Below the pieces are notes generated by a model. It was given only the letters and a program-made list of their open reading frames with translations, had not been told where the DNA came from and ran no database searches. From Bacillaceae bacterium IKA-2 (GTDB lineage: Bacteria; Bacillota; Bacilli; Bacillales; Anaerobacillaceae), in assembly GCA_031761875.1 (NCBI GenBank), contig CP134492.1, positions 1,488,001-1,552,000 on the forward strand: a stretch of 64,000 nucleotides of DNA. Direction: 5' to 3'. Positions 8,855-17,207 of this stretch are shown here, piece after piece. The position numbers and the translations under genes were made by a program. The stretch's first letter is position 1. Each line of letters starts with the position of its first letter.

Positions 8855-10165
8855 TTATTTAATTCCCGTATATTCAGAGATTGTTCCAGACAACATCGTT
8901 GCAGTCGTTGCTACGTCTTCGCTTGCTTGGGAAATATCAGATAGCATCGTTACTAAACCTGAGATTTCAAGCTCAATTAAATTATTTTGTGAGTTACTCT
9001 CTTTTGCTTGAGATAAGATTTCATTTAATATTCCATTTACCACTTCTGTTGTTTTCACACTGCCTGTGACAATATTGTTAATACTTTGGATGGAAGTTTC
9101 AATCGTGCGAATTTGCTCATTTGTCCGGCCGCTAATTTCTGAAACCTTTGTTGACGAGCTTTTTGTTTGATCTGCTAATTTGCGTACTTCTTCAGCAACA
9201 ACAGAGAAGCCTTTTCCAGCCTCACCAGCTCTTGCAGCTTCAATCGCTGCATTTAAGGCTAGTAGGTTCGTTTGATCAGCGATGTCCAAAATAATTTTTA
9301 CAATGCCTTGAATTTCTTTGGCATTATTATCTAGTGTTTTGGCATTGTTAACAATCCCTTCAACACTCTCCTTAATTTCTTGAATCTGTTTACTTAAATC
9401 GGTCATCTTTTCAGAACCATCCTGGGATTTTACTTGTACTTCATCAGACAAATTTTTCCCAGTAAACGATGCGTCACGAATTAATTTTGATTGATTGGCC
9501 ATCTCGTTAGTGCTCGCATGTGTTTGTTCAGCTGTTGCAGCTAATCGTTCGGCACTATCTCCGACATTACCAGCAAGTTCCATTTTCGAATTGTGGTCTA
9601 TTTCTTCCCGAAGCTGTTTTTCACGTGCTTCATAAGCTGTAAGTACTAATTGTTGCTCAAAATTTAAAATTTTGTTAACAGCATTGATCGCCATCATCCG
9701 ATCTTCTGGGTTTTCAATATTTTCAATAATGATTTTTTGTGAAATTTCAAAAATCACATTAAAAGCTGCCATATACCATTTTGATTCTAAGCCAATTCTA
9801 ACATGGGTATGAGCGATTGCGTCCCGCTTTGAAACAAAATCTTCATTTAATATTCCGCCAAAAATTTCCATAATATGGGTTCGTAATGTGTCGCGTATGC
9901 GCTCGATAGTACTGTTACTTTTAATGATGTTCGCTAAATGCGGAACCTTCATGACGTGTTCATAAAAGCCCGTCGTCATTAGTTCGACATTTTCCTGAAT
10001 GTGTGGCTGAATTAACTTTAATATTGCTAAATCCTTTTTCGTTAAATTAATCATCTCTAACTGTAATTTAATGTCAGGAGATAGATTGTTGCTTATTGTA
10101 ACAGCAACGTGATCAAGATTATCATTGAACACTGAGTCGCTCTGTTTTTTGCGCCTACTAAACAT
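8855..10165 (-). CDS. hemAT: HemAT-like globin-coupled aerotaxis transducer
   Basis: A 436-residue soluble chemoreceptor with a globin domain (about residues 30-190) and a methyl-accepting signalling domain (residues 200-436). The heme pocket is recognisable: Tyr68 in GFYEH and His119/His121 in [10 protein letters not shown], the latter being the likely proximal ligand. The hairpin tip of the signalling domain ([19 protein letters not shown]) is intact. It senses oxygen and signals to CheA. Length matches Bacillus HemAT (about 432). The start follows GATGAGG. It is a single-gene unit with a terminator downstream. Confidence 0.93.
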   Translation of the reverse strand: MFSRRKKQSDSVFNDNLDHVAVTISNNLSPDIKLQLEMINLTKKDLAILKLIQPHIQENVELMTTGFYEHVMKVPHLANIIKSNSTIERIRDTLRTHIMEIFGGILNEDFVSKRDAIAHTHVRIGLESKWYMAAFNVIFEISQKIIIENIENPEDRMMAINAVNKILNFEQQLVLTAYEAREKQLREEIDHNSKMELAGNVGDSAERLAATAEQTHASTNEMANQSKLIRDASFTGKNLSDEVQVKSQDGSEKMTDLSKQIQEIKESVEGIVNNAKTLDNNAKEIQGIVKIILDIADQTNLLALNAAIEAARAGEAGKGFSVVAEEVRKLADQTKSSSTKVSEISGRTNEQIRTIETSIQSINNIVTGSVKTTEVVNGILNEILSQAKESNSQNNLIELEISGLVTMLSDISQASEDVATTATMLSGTISEYTGIK

Positions 10166-10487
10166 GTTTTTGCCTCATCTCATAAATTATTTAGCTATTC
10201 AACTTAATATCTAGTTTTTTTTATACCTAGATAATTGAGTATAAACATAGTAAAAGGTAATTCTTTTAAATATACCATTATTCGACATTTTATTCTATAA
10301 AATCTGCACAAAAAAACCCTGTAAATACTCGAATTTAATAATTTTCATTAGAACTGTATGAGGAAAGGATTATCTCGAATTACTTTAATTTTTTTTCACC
10401 TAGTTATTAAGGTTAATTGTTCATATAAAGTGAAATAATTATTATAAGAGGAAGTTAAAAAAGTCATTACTAAAAGGGGAGTTTCAT
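10166..10487. other. AT-rich intergenic region with divergent promoters
   Basis: This 322-bp gap lies between hemAT and a small forward gene. It is very AT-rich and must hold both promoters. I see no RNA gene, riboswitch or strong repeat in it. Confidence 0.5.
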
Positions 10488-10769
10488 TTGCAAATATATT
10501 TTTCGCCAGAATTTATTAATCAAAATGCCCAAGTTTTAAATATAATCACTGATCGTGATGAGGCTGTTGGGTATTTATCATTTTTAATTGAAGAAAAAAA
10601 GATGTACGTATTTGGAAATATTCAAGAAGAGGGGATTTGTGAAGATTTTAAAGACTTAGTTAAGCCTTATTTACTAGGGTTGTCAAAGCTGAAGCCCGAT
10701 TTAGAAGTAATGACTTTTATATCCGTTGGTGGTAAAAAAATCGAATTGGAACTAGATGTAGAAAAATAA
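10488..10769 (+). CDS. Small conserved-looking protein of unknown function
   Basis: A 93-residue acidic protein starting with TTG after AAAAGGGGAG. It has no membrane segment or signal peptide and looks like a compact alpha/beta protein (EAVGYLSFLIEEKKMYVFGNI). I do not recognise a family. It stands alone between hemAT and the lysE-type gene with its own ribosome site, which supports it being real. Confidence 0.6.
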   Translation: MQIYFSPEFINQNAQVLNIITDRDEAVGYLSFLIEEKKMYVFGNIQEEGICEDFKDLVKPYLLGLSKLKPDLEVMTFISVGGKKIELELDVEK

Positions 10770-10869
10770 GCCATTTAACACTGCAAGCTTTAAAAAAACA
10801 TTCTCATTAGTCGTAACAACTTGTTTGGCTGAATACAATGTACAAGCGGTCTGTTTGTCCATTGAGTAA

Positions 10870-10920
10870 GTTCAAAAGGCAATAATTTGAACAAGTTCAA
10901 AAATTGAGTTGTTTTGAACT
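10870..10920. promoter_or_regulatory. Paired GTTCAAA/TTTGAAC inverted repeats upstream of the LysE-type gene
   Basis: Four half-sites lie in 51 bp: GTTCAAA at 10870, TTTGAAC at 10886, AGTTCAAAA at 10894-10902 and TTTTGAACT at 10912-10920. The second pair is a perfect nine-bp inverted repeat. It ends 31 bp before the gene start, a typical operator position. Confidence 0.5.
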
Positions 10921-10951
10921 AAAGCTTTAAATGAGTGGAGGATGTTTTTTT

Positions 10952-11584
10952 ATGAGTATAATTTTAGGATACATTTTTTTAGGGATATCGTTGGCAGCAC
11001 CGATAGGCCCTGTTAATGCAGCAGTGTTAGATAAAGGAATTAAAAATGGATTTTTACATGCATGGATAGTCGGGATTGGTGCTACTGTTGCCGATGTTAT
11101 CTATATGCTGCTTGTGTTTGTCGGAGTCAGTAGATTTATTGAAATGCCGTTTATGCAAACATTTCTGTGGTTATTCGGTTTTTTTGTGCTCGTTTATACA
11201 GGCTATGAAAGTTTGCTGGGCGCTAGAGAAGTTTCAACAAACAGTTATGAAATGAGAACAAAAGCATCTTACTTTAACTCTTTTTTATCAGGATTTTTTA
11301 TTTCATTATTTAATCCAATAACTATTTTATTTTGGCTCGGAATTTTCGGTTCGATTTTAGCAAAAACAGTCACAAGCAATGAACTTAGCCAAGTCATTTT
11401 ATATAGTGTGGCAATTTTTATTGGGATCACTTTATGGGACCTTACGATGGCGCTACTGGCAAGTAATTTACGGAAATATTTAACCAATCAACTTCTTGTT
11501 GTAATTTCAGTGTTATCCGGACTATCATTAATTGGTTTTGGGGTTTATTTTGGTATCCAAGCAGCAGTTGTTATATTTTCGTGA
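10952..11584 (+). CDS. LysE/RhtB-family amino acid exporter
   Basis: A 210-residue membrane protein with about six helices and the family N-terminal motif APIGPVNAAVLDKGIKNGF. LysE-type proteins export amino acids or similar metabolites; the substrate is unknown. I chose ATG 10952 because GTGGAGG sits 11 bases upstream; the in-frame ATG at 10931 lies ahead of that site. The last 14 bp overlap the 3' end of the convergent amino acid permease. Confidence 0.82.
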   Translation: MSIILGYIFLGISLAAPIGPVNAAVLDKGIKNGFLHAWIVGIGATVADVIYMLLVFVGVSRFIEMPFMQTFLWLFGFFVLVYTGYESLLGAREVSTNSYEMRTKASYFNSFLSGFFISLFNPITILFWLGIFGSILAKTVTSNELSQVILYSVAIFIGITLWDLTMALLASNLRKYLTNQLLVVISVLSGLSLIGFGVYFGIQAAVVIFS

Positions 11585-12929
11585 AAACAGTTGGAGTGGT
11601 TGGTTTCTTAGGTTTTTTCCAAAAATGACCCATGATAAGGGTAATAATTGCGATGACAGATATAAAAGCGATACTGACAAAAAAACCTGGTCGACTAATC
11701 TGATGAAAAAGCGTTCCAAATACAGCTAGCAAGACAAGCACAAAGCCAATAAATCGTTTGACGTTATCTTTCGTTGTTAGCTTATGAATACGTCCATATG
11801 AGCCAAGAATGAAAAGCCAATTATATAAGAGCATTAGTCCAGCAGCGGTCGTAATGTATTCATATATTCGATCAGGCATAAGCACAGATAAAATAATTGC
11901 GATGATAATTCCAACGGTCGTAAAGCCTATAGCAGGCAAGGCAATGAGATTATTTCTCACTCTTTTTGCTAGGATTGCTGGCGCATCTTGATCTTCTGCT
12001 AACGTAACTAAAATTCGGATCATGGCAAACAGCGAGGCGACCATTGTTGAAAAACCAGCAATAATAAAAACACCATTAAAAATATCAGTTACATAAGGAA
12101 TTTGATAATTATTTAAAGCTGTCACAAAAGGACTTTTATCAGTCGTGAATTTCGTGAGGGAAACCATCAATAACGCAAAACCAATTGAGGTAATATAAAA
12201 GGCTGACAGCGAAAAGAGCATCACTTTTCCTGCTTTTGTAGCGTCTTCCATATTGGTTAGCCTTATCGCCAAAAGTCCAACAATTTCTATTCCTCCAAAT
12301 CCATAAAAACCGAAAATTAAAGCAGGTAATAAACCGCGAATCCCATTTGGGAAAATACCGTCGTATGTACGAGGGAAACCGGCTTCGTCGGCGCCACCAA
12401 AAAGACCGAAGAGAGCCAAGATTGCCAAAATAATAAACATTAAAATCGCTGCTAGCTTTAATACAGCTAATAAATTTTCGACTCGATCAAAGCCTTTAGG
12501 ACCGGCAATAATGACGAGAAGACCAAGAATAGCGTAACCACTAGCAAATATCCATAAAGGAATGCCAGGAAACCAAAACTTCGAAAAAATTGACAAAGCT
12601 GTCATTTGACTACCCATAATTAACAATTCAGAAAAAAAGTATACCCAACCACTACTAAAGCCTGCCCAACGACCATAGGCTTTTTTTGCATAAGAGCGAA
12701 ATGAGCCTTTTTGTGGATCGGCAATTGTCATTTTCGCTAATGCTTCATAAACAAAATATGTACCTATGCCGGCTATAGCGTAGGCAAATAACACTGATGG
12801 ACCAGCGAGTGTGATCGCAATACTTGATCCAAGAAAAAAACCTGTCCCGATCGTACAAGCAACACCTAATAAGGATAGCTGCCACCATTGTAGTGGCTTT
12901 TCATTTTTTTCAGCAGGATTTGCTTTCAT
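11571..12929 (-). CDS. APC-family amino acid permease
   Basis: A 452-residue transporter with about twelve membrane helices. The first helix carries the APC motif (LSLLGVACTIGTGFFLG). It should import an amino acid with protons or sodium. The ATG at 12929 follows AAGGGGGC; a longer frame reaches 13040 but without a ribosome site and with an unlikely Phe/Tyr-rich leader. Its 3' end overlaps the lysE-type exporter by 14 bp in convergent orientation. A CodY-like box lies about 75 bp upstream. Confidence 0.85.
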   Translation of the reverse strand: MKANPAEKNEKPLQWWQLSLLGVACTIGTGFFLGSSIAITLAGPSVLFAYAIAGIGTYFVYEALAKMTIADPQKGSFRSYAKKAYGRWAGFSSGWVYFFSELLIMGSQMTALSIFSKFWFPGIPLWIFASGYAILGLLVIIAGPKGFDRVENLLAVLKLAAILMFIILAILALFGLFGGADEAGFPRTYDGIFPNGIRGLLPALIFGFYGFGGIEIVGLLAIRLTNMEDATKAGKVMLFSLSAFYITSIGFALLMVSLTKFTTDKSPFVTALNNYQIPYVTDIFNGVFIIAGFSTMVASLFAMIRILVTLAEDQDAPAILAKRVRNNLIALPAIGFTTVGIIIAIILSVLMPDRIYEYITTAAGLMLLYNWLFILGSYGRIHKLTTKDNVKRFIGFVLVLLAVFGTLFHQISRPGFFVSIAFISVIAIITLIMGHFWKKPKKPTTPTVFTKI

Positions 12930-13001
12930 TGATATTGCCCCCTTATTCATTCGTTTATTTTTCGATAAAATGTAGTGGTTTATGTAATATAAATAAAAAA
13001 A

Positions 13002-13016
13002 TATTTTCTGGAAAAT
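13002..13016. promoter_or_regulatory. CodY-box-like sequence upstream of the amino acid permease
   Basis: TATTTTCTGGAAAAT matches 12 of 15 positions of the CodY consensus AATTTTCWGAAAATT. It lies about 75 bp upstream of the permease start, a plausible repressor position. The remaining sequence between 12930 and 13307 is AT-rich and holds the divergent promoters; nothing else is evident. Confidence 0.4.
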
Positions 13017-13307
13017 CCTGTTCATATGTTTGATGATCATTAATAGTCCATTTCATAATCCTAACGCCACGAGGGAACTTGTTATTGATTCAAGTTACTA
13101 AAGATCCTTTATCTACTTGAGATAAGCAATCTCAACTAGAACTAGAAGGAATTGAATTGGCAATTTTTTTTATTATGAAATTCACTCAAATAAAGGATTT
13201 TGAGCTTTCGTTGTTGAAATAATAAACTAGAAGTGAATATCAAAAAGAAAGATAATCCGGATTTTTTTGAGTGTCAGCTTGAACAGAAAAAATAAAGGGT
13301 GAGTTTG

Positions 13308-14636
13308 ATGAACCTAACTAATTGGAGCGATTTTGAACTATCTACCAAAAAAATTATGAAACAAAACAATATTCCTGGTTGTGCAGTGGCAGTTTCTTTA
13401 GGCGGGGAAATCATTTTTCAAAAAGGTTTCGGATACCGAGATTTATTGACGAAACAACCCGTAACTCCAGAGACAATTTTTGGAATTGCCTCTGTTACCA
13501 AATCTTTTACCGCACTAGCAATTTTGCTGCTCGAGGAAAAAGGTTTACTTTCAGTTGATGACTCGGTTATAGAGTATCTTCCTGAATTTAAATTATGTGG
13601 AGTAGAAGATATCAGTCAAATCAAAATATCTCATCTGTTATCTCATACAACGGGACTTGCACCAATGTTTCGAAGAGAGGAACTAAATAAATTTAAGGAG
13701 CATCTAATCTATCTTTCTGAAAAAGAATACGAGATGCTTGGTAAACCAGGTGAATATTTTAGTTACTGTAACGATACTTATCTACTATTAGGAGCAATTA
13801 TTGAAAAGCTCACCTCAAAAATTTATCGAAGGCACATGTTAGAAGTTGTTTTAAACCCTTTAAACATGTATCACACAACAATGAATGTTGAGGAATTAGA
13901 AAAATACGAAAATGTCACGCTACCTTATAAATTCAATCAGTACACAAATCAATTTGAGGAAAAACCTTGGCCAAAGCTAGGAAATTATGAAGTTGGTGGT
14001 GGAATAAGATCGACAGTTTTAGATTTACTTAGTTATGGGGAATTATATGTAAATGAAGGAAAAGAATTAATTAGTTATCAGACACTCCAAAAAATGTGGA
14101 CAAATCTTGTCAGTATAAAGGAGCGTACCTGCTATGGCTATGGGTTCAAAGTTACTGATCATTATTCAAACGTTACACTAGTTGAACATGGTGGTGAACA
14201 GCCAGGTGTTTCAGCCCATTTTGGTTTTATTCCTGAAAAAAGGATAGTTGTTGCTGTTCTCTGTAATGTTTCTGAGGCCCCGGCTGAGAAAATTTGGTTA
14301 AATGCAGTAGATACTGCTTTAGGAATCGCAACGGAAGCTTTCCCGAGAAGTGAGCCAGAAACGAAACTTAGTACCGAAGAAATTTCTAAATTAATTGGCA
14401 CATACGACTGCTCAGAGGGAGTTAAAGCAAAAATCTTCTTAGATAAAAATAGATTGATGATGGAAGTAGAAGATGAAGTGTTCTCACTAAGAGCATTAAG
14501 TTGCGATCGTTTACTTATTGAAGATACAGAGCAAACACTTCAATTTCATATGAAAAATAATGAAAAAGCTTGGGCTCTTTTATTTGGATTACGAATGCTA
14601 ACTCGCATAAAAAGTTGGGTCCCGCGTTATAGCTAA
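13308..14636 (+). CDS. Serine hydrolase of the class C beta-lactamase/penicillin-binding protein fold
   Basis: A 442-residue protein with the SxxK motif at Ser62-Lys65 (SVTK), a YxN-type motif (YCN near residue 155) and an HGG motif in VEHGGEQPG that takes the place of KTG. These mark an esterase, peptidase or beta-lactamase-like enzyme. No signal peptide is visible, so it is probably cytoplasmic and not a true beta-lactamase. The C-terminal third resembles the lipocalin-like extension common in these enzymes. ATG 13308 was preferred because AAAGGGTGAG precedes it. A hairpin follows the stop. Confidence 0.82.
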   Translation: MNLTNWSDFELSTKKIMKQNNIPGCAVAVSLGGEIIFQKGFGYRDLLTKQPVTPETIFGIASVTKSFTALAILLLEEKGLLSVDDSVIEYLPEFKLCGVEDISQIKISHLLSHTTGLAPMFRREELNKFKEHLIYLSEKEYEMLGKPGEYFSYCNDTYLLLGAIIEKLTSKIYRRHMLEVVLNPLNMYHTTMNVEELEKYENVTLPYKFNQYTNQFEEKPWPKLGNYEVGGGIRSTVLDLLSYGELYVNEGKELISYQTLQKMWTNLVSIKERTCYGYGFKVTDHYSNVTLVEHGGEQPGVSAHFGFIPEKRIVVAVLCNVSEAPAEKIWLNAVDTALGIATEAFPRSEPETKLSTEEISKLIGTYDCSEGVKAKIFLDKNRLMMEVEDEVFSLRALSCDRLLIEDTEQTLQFHMKNNEKAWALLFGLRMLTRIKSWVPRYS

Positions 14637-14644
14637 ATTGCAAA

Positions 14645-14666
14645 GAGCGCCATTTCTATGGCGCTC
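14645..14666. terminator. Hairpin between convergent genes
   Basis: GAGCGCCAT and ATGGCGCTC form a nine-bp stem with a four-base loop between the serine hydrolase and the convergent YjcZ gene. The T-tract is poor on both strands. Confidence 0.5.
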
Positions 14667-14703
14667 TCACGTATTTAGAGGAATAAACCCAAAAAATGGG
14701 GTG

Positions 14704-14895
14704 TTAGCATACTGGTTTTGCCCATGAGGCCCCGATAATTACTAACAAGATGAATAAAACCACGATTAACGCAAAGCCGCGGCCAGCACCATGATGAGCT
14801 ACTGGAGCTACTGGAGCTACGGGATAACCACAACCACCGTATCCAAAAGCCGAAGCACTAGCATTAGCGCTGGCACCATATCCATGTCCGTACAT
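14704..14895 (-). CDS. YjcZ-family sporulation protein
   Basis: A 63-residue protein with a Gly/Ala/Tyr-rich N-terminus and a single C-terminal membrane segment ([19 protein letters not shown]) that defines the YjcZ family, small proteins made during spore formation in Bacillus. ATG 14895 follows AAAGGTGGTG; an upstream in-frame ATG has no such site. A second family member lies about 250 bp away in the same direction. Confidence 0.85.
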   Translation of the reverse strand: MYGHGYGASANASASAFGYGGCGYPVAPVAPVAHHGAGRGFALIVVLFILLVIIGASWAKPVC

Positions 14896-14912
14896 AATAA
14901 CACCACCTTTCC

Positions 14913-15059
14913 GTGAAGCATAATACAGCATATGCACATAGTCGGAAGTATGAGTTAGTTAAATTCGCATTTGTAGATAAATGGGCGATAGGAGAGAAGA
15001 GAGCGAAGATGGAACGACTAAAAGACCTTTACATTAAAGCAATTGAGAATAGAAAATAG
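14913..15059 (+). CDS. Short ORF encoding a 48-residue charged peptide
   Basis: The frame from GTG 14913 to TAG 15059 encodes a Lys/Arg/Glu-rich peptide (core [20 protein letters not shown]) that looks like a real helical sequence and not random translation. The stop codon runs straight into a good terminator. I see no ribosome site before the GTG; an ATG at 15009 is preceded by AGGAGAG but leaves only 16 residues. It may be a true small protein or the 3' end of a lost gene. It lies over the promoter of the YjcZ gene at 14704. Confidence 0.4.
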   Translation: MKHNTAYAHSRKYELVKFAFVDKWAIGEKRAKMERLKDLYIKAIENRK

Positions 15060-15083
15060 CGCCTAGCTAGCTGGCGCTTTTTT
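15058..15083 (+). terminator. Rho-independent terminator
   Basis: AGCGCC and GGCGCT form a stem closing on a TAGCTAGCT loop, followed by six T. It overlaps the stop codon of the short ORF. Confidence 0.7.
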
Positions 15084-15147
15084 GATTTCTAACGTCCGCA
15101 CACTTTTGACTTCAGTCGTGGAAGGTTCATAGTTTAGCTTGCGCTTG

Positions 15148-15387
15148 CTACACAGTAGTAGTTTGTGGATAATAATAAACGGCACCTAAAATAAACAGCA
15201 GAATAACAACTACCACTACTAAGGCAATTCCAAAGCCAGAGTCAGATCTATAACCTGGTGATGGTGCAGCTGCATATGGATAAGGATAAGGATAAGCAGG
15301 CGGACAACCACAGGCAGGCATAGGTGGTAGACAATGGGGCTCATAAATAGGCATGGCAGGATAGACAGGTGCGTGATGATATCCCAT
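15148..15387 (-). CDS. YjcZ-family sporulation protein with Pro/Tyr-rich N-terminus
   Basis: A 79-residue protein: a Pro/Tyr/His-rich N-terminal half with a YPYPYPY run, then the YjcZ-type membrane segment (GFGIALVVVVVILLFILGAV). ATG 15387 follows AAAGGAG; a longer frame to 15453 lacks a ribosome site. It is likely a spore or forespore membrane protein and a paralogue of the gene at 14704-14895. Confidence 0.8.
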   Translation of the reverse strand: MGYHHAPVYPAMPIYEPHCLPPMPACGCPPAYPYPYPYAAAPSPGYRSDSGFGIALVVVVVILLFILGAVYYYPQTTTV

Positions 15388-15591
15388 AAAAAAACTCCTT
15401 TCAAAGGTTATAGTACAAATTATGTCCGTTACATAGCAAGTGCTACTAAACAATGGGTACTTTCAAAGAATGGGCAGAAAATGCTAGTTGTGATAAAATA
15501 ATCTTGTTGGAAAATCATAGTGTATTTTTGTGTTTATTTTCGTTTTTAGAAGGTAAAAAACCTTGCAAACTTATAAAGGATGAAGTAGTAG

Positions 15592-16281
15592 ATGAGAATT
15601 AATAAATATATTAGCTTAACATCTTTTTGTTCGAGAAAAAGAACGGAACAGCTAATTAATTCAGGTAGAATTACAATTAACACCTCAGTATGCCAACAAG
15701 ATAGTCAAGTTAAACCAGGTGATATCATTTTAATTGATGGGCAACCAATTGCAGATAAGAAAGAAAATGTCTATATAATTTGTAATAAGCCAACAGGAAT
15801 TACTTGTACTGCGAATCCAAACATAGAGGGTAATATTATTGATTTTATTAATTATCCTGAGCGAATTTTTGCAGTTGGTAGATTAGACAAGGCCTCAGAA
15901 GGATTACTGCTGCTAACGAATGATGGTAATATTGTTAATGATATTTTGCGTTCGGAAAACAATCATGAAAAAGAATATATCGTGACAGTTGATAAATATA
16001 TTACCGAATCATTTATTGAAGCGATGGGAGCAGGTGTTGAAATTCTTAATACGATCACAAAACCCTGTCAAGTGTCTCGAATTAATGATTACCAATTGAG
16101 AATGATCATTACAGAGGGACTTAATCGCCAAATAAGGAGAATGTGTAAAGTTTTTGGTTTCCAAGTCGAGCGTCTACAACGAGTAAGGATTATGAATATT
16201 GAGCTTCAAGAACTTTCGCTAGGCGACTGGCGGCACCTTGGTGAAAATGAACTAAGGGAACTTATCACGTTATTAGATTAA
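15592..16281 (+). CDS. rluF: RluF-type 23S rRNA pseudouridine synthase
   Basis: A 229-residue enzyme of the RsuA/RluF branch: an N-terminal S4 RNA-binding domain (residues 2-50) and a catalytic domain with the GRLDKASEGLLLLTND motif, where the Asp is the catalytic nucleophile. It isomerises uridine to pseudouridine in large-subunit rRNA. The C-terminal GLNRQIRRMCKVFGF motif is also typical. It stands alone, 76 bp before the NRDE gene. Assignment to RluF over RluB/RsuA rests on overall resemblance. Confidence 0.8.
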   Translation: MRINKYISLTSFCSRKRTEQLINSGRITINTSVCQQDSQVKPGDIILIDGQPIADKKENVYIICNKPTGITCTANPNIEGNIIDFINYPERIFAVGRLDKASEGLLLLTNDGNIVNDILRSENNHEKEYIVTVDKYITESFIEAMGAGVEILNTITKPCQVSRINDYQLRMIITEGLNRQIRRMCKVFGFQVERLQRVRIMNIELQELSLGDWRHLGENELRELITLLD

Positions 16282-16357
16282 GCCATAAGTGGAGAATTGA
16301 AAGCAAGGTAAGGTGAAGTTAACACTAACTCAAAAATTCCAAAAGGTTGTGATGTGA

Positions 16358-17116
16358 ATGTGTCTAATTTTATTTGCTTATCATCAACATCCTAAATTTA
16401 AACTTATTGTTGGGGCGAATCGTGATGAATTTTACGATCGACCAACTACTCATGCTCATTTTTGGGAAGATCATCCTCAAATCCTTGCGGGTCGTGATTT
16501 ATTAAAAATGGGCACATGGATGGGGATCACAAAGACAGGACGGTTTGCGGCGTTAACCAATTATCGTGACCCAGGTGAACTAACCGCAGGGAAACAATCA
16601 CGAGGAAATTTAGTGGCAGATTTCTTGAAAGGAGAGACCGTAGCGGAGAATTATTTAGCAGAAGTAGCTAAGAAGCGGGATTTATTCGCTGGCTTTAACT
16701 TATTAACAGGAAGTAAGGATGAGCTCTACTTTTATTCTAATATTGAAAACAAAGTAAAGAAGCTAGATCCAGGTATTTATGGACTTAGTAATAACTTTTT
16801 AAATACTGATTGGCCAAAAGTAAACCGAGGAAAAGCTGGCTTAACTAGAATAATCAATGAGAGTGATAACAAAATTGGTGCAGAGCTTATGCAACTGCTT
16901 CAAAATAGCGAACGAGCTCCAGATAAAGAACTTCCAAGTACAGGAGTTCCTTTAGAATGGGAACAGCTTCTTTCACCATTATTTATTGAGAGTGAAACAT
17001 ATGGTACAAGAAGTTCAGCAGTAATGTTATTGTCAGACAATGAAATTATAATGACAGAGCAGATTTATTCGCAAGGTAAAACAAAGGACCAAGAATTTCG
17101 TATTAAGTTGAATTAG
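16358..17116 (+). CDS. NRDE (TANGO2-like) family protein
   Basis: A 252-residue protein with Cys2 at the N-terminus (MCLILFA) and the family signature ANRDEFYDRPT near residue 20, followed by GTWMGITKTGRFAALTNYRDP. The family is widespread and its biochemical role is not established; an N-terminal nucleophile-like fold has been suggested from Cys2. The ATG follows AAAGGTTGTGATG. A strong terminator shared with the convergent brnQ gene lies downstream. Confidence 0.85.
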   Translation: MCLILFAYHQHPKFKLIVGANRDEFYDRPTTHAHFWEDHPQILAGRDLLKMGTWMGITKTGRFAALTNYRDPGELTAGKQSRGNLVADFLKGETVAENYLAEVAKKRDLFAGFNLLTGSKDELYFYSNIENKVKKLDPGIYGLSNNFLNTDWPKVNRGKAGLTRIINESDNKIGAELMQLLQNSERAPDKELPSTGVPLEWEQLLSPLFIESETYGTRSSAVMLLSDNEIIMTEQIYSQGKTKDQEFRIKLN

Positions 17117-17129
17117 TGTCTGGTACCAC
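17116..17129. repeat. Degenerate copy of the GGTGTC palindrome
   Basis: GTGTCTGGTACCAC at the stop of the NRDE gene resembles the GGTGTC-n-GACACC palindromes at 18793, 22814, 25164, 27231 and 28073, and like several of them sits just before a terminator. Confidence 0.4.
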
Positions 17130-17133
17130 AAAA

Positions 17134-17180
17134 ACAAAAGCAGGAAATGTCCGTTTGAAGCGGATATTTCCTGCTTTTGT
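17134..17180. terminator. Bidirectional terminator between the NRDE gene and brnQ
   Basis: A 20-bp near-perfect stem (17134-17153 with 17161-17180, containing AAAGCAGGAAAT) has A-rich and T-rich sides, so it can end both convergent transcripts. Confidence 0.9.
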
Positions 17181-17207
17181 TACTATTTTTTTATAGATTT
17201 GCTGATG

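Noticed and set aside
10770-10951. Possible lysine riboswitch before the LysE-type gene.
   Set aside because: None of the conserved L-box blocks is present; only inverted GTTCAAA repeats are seen.
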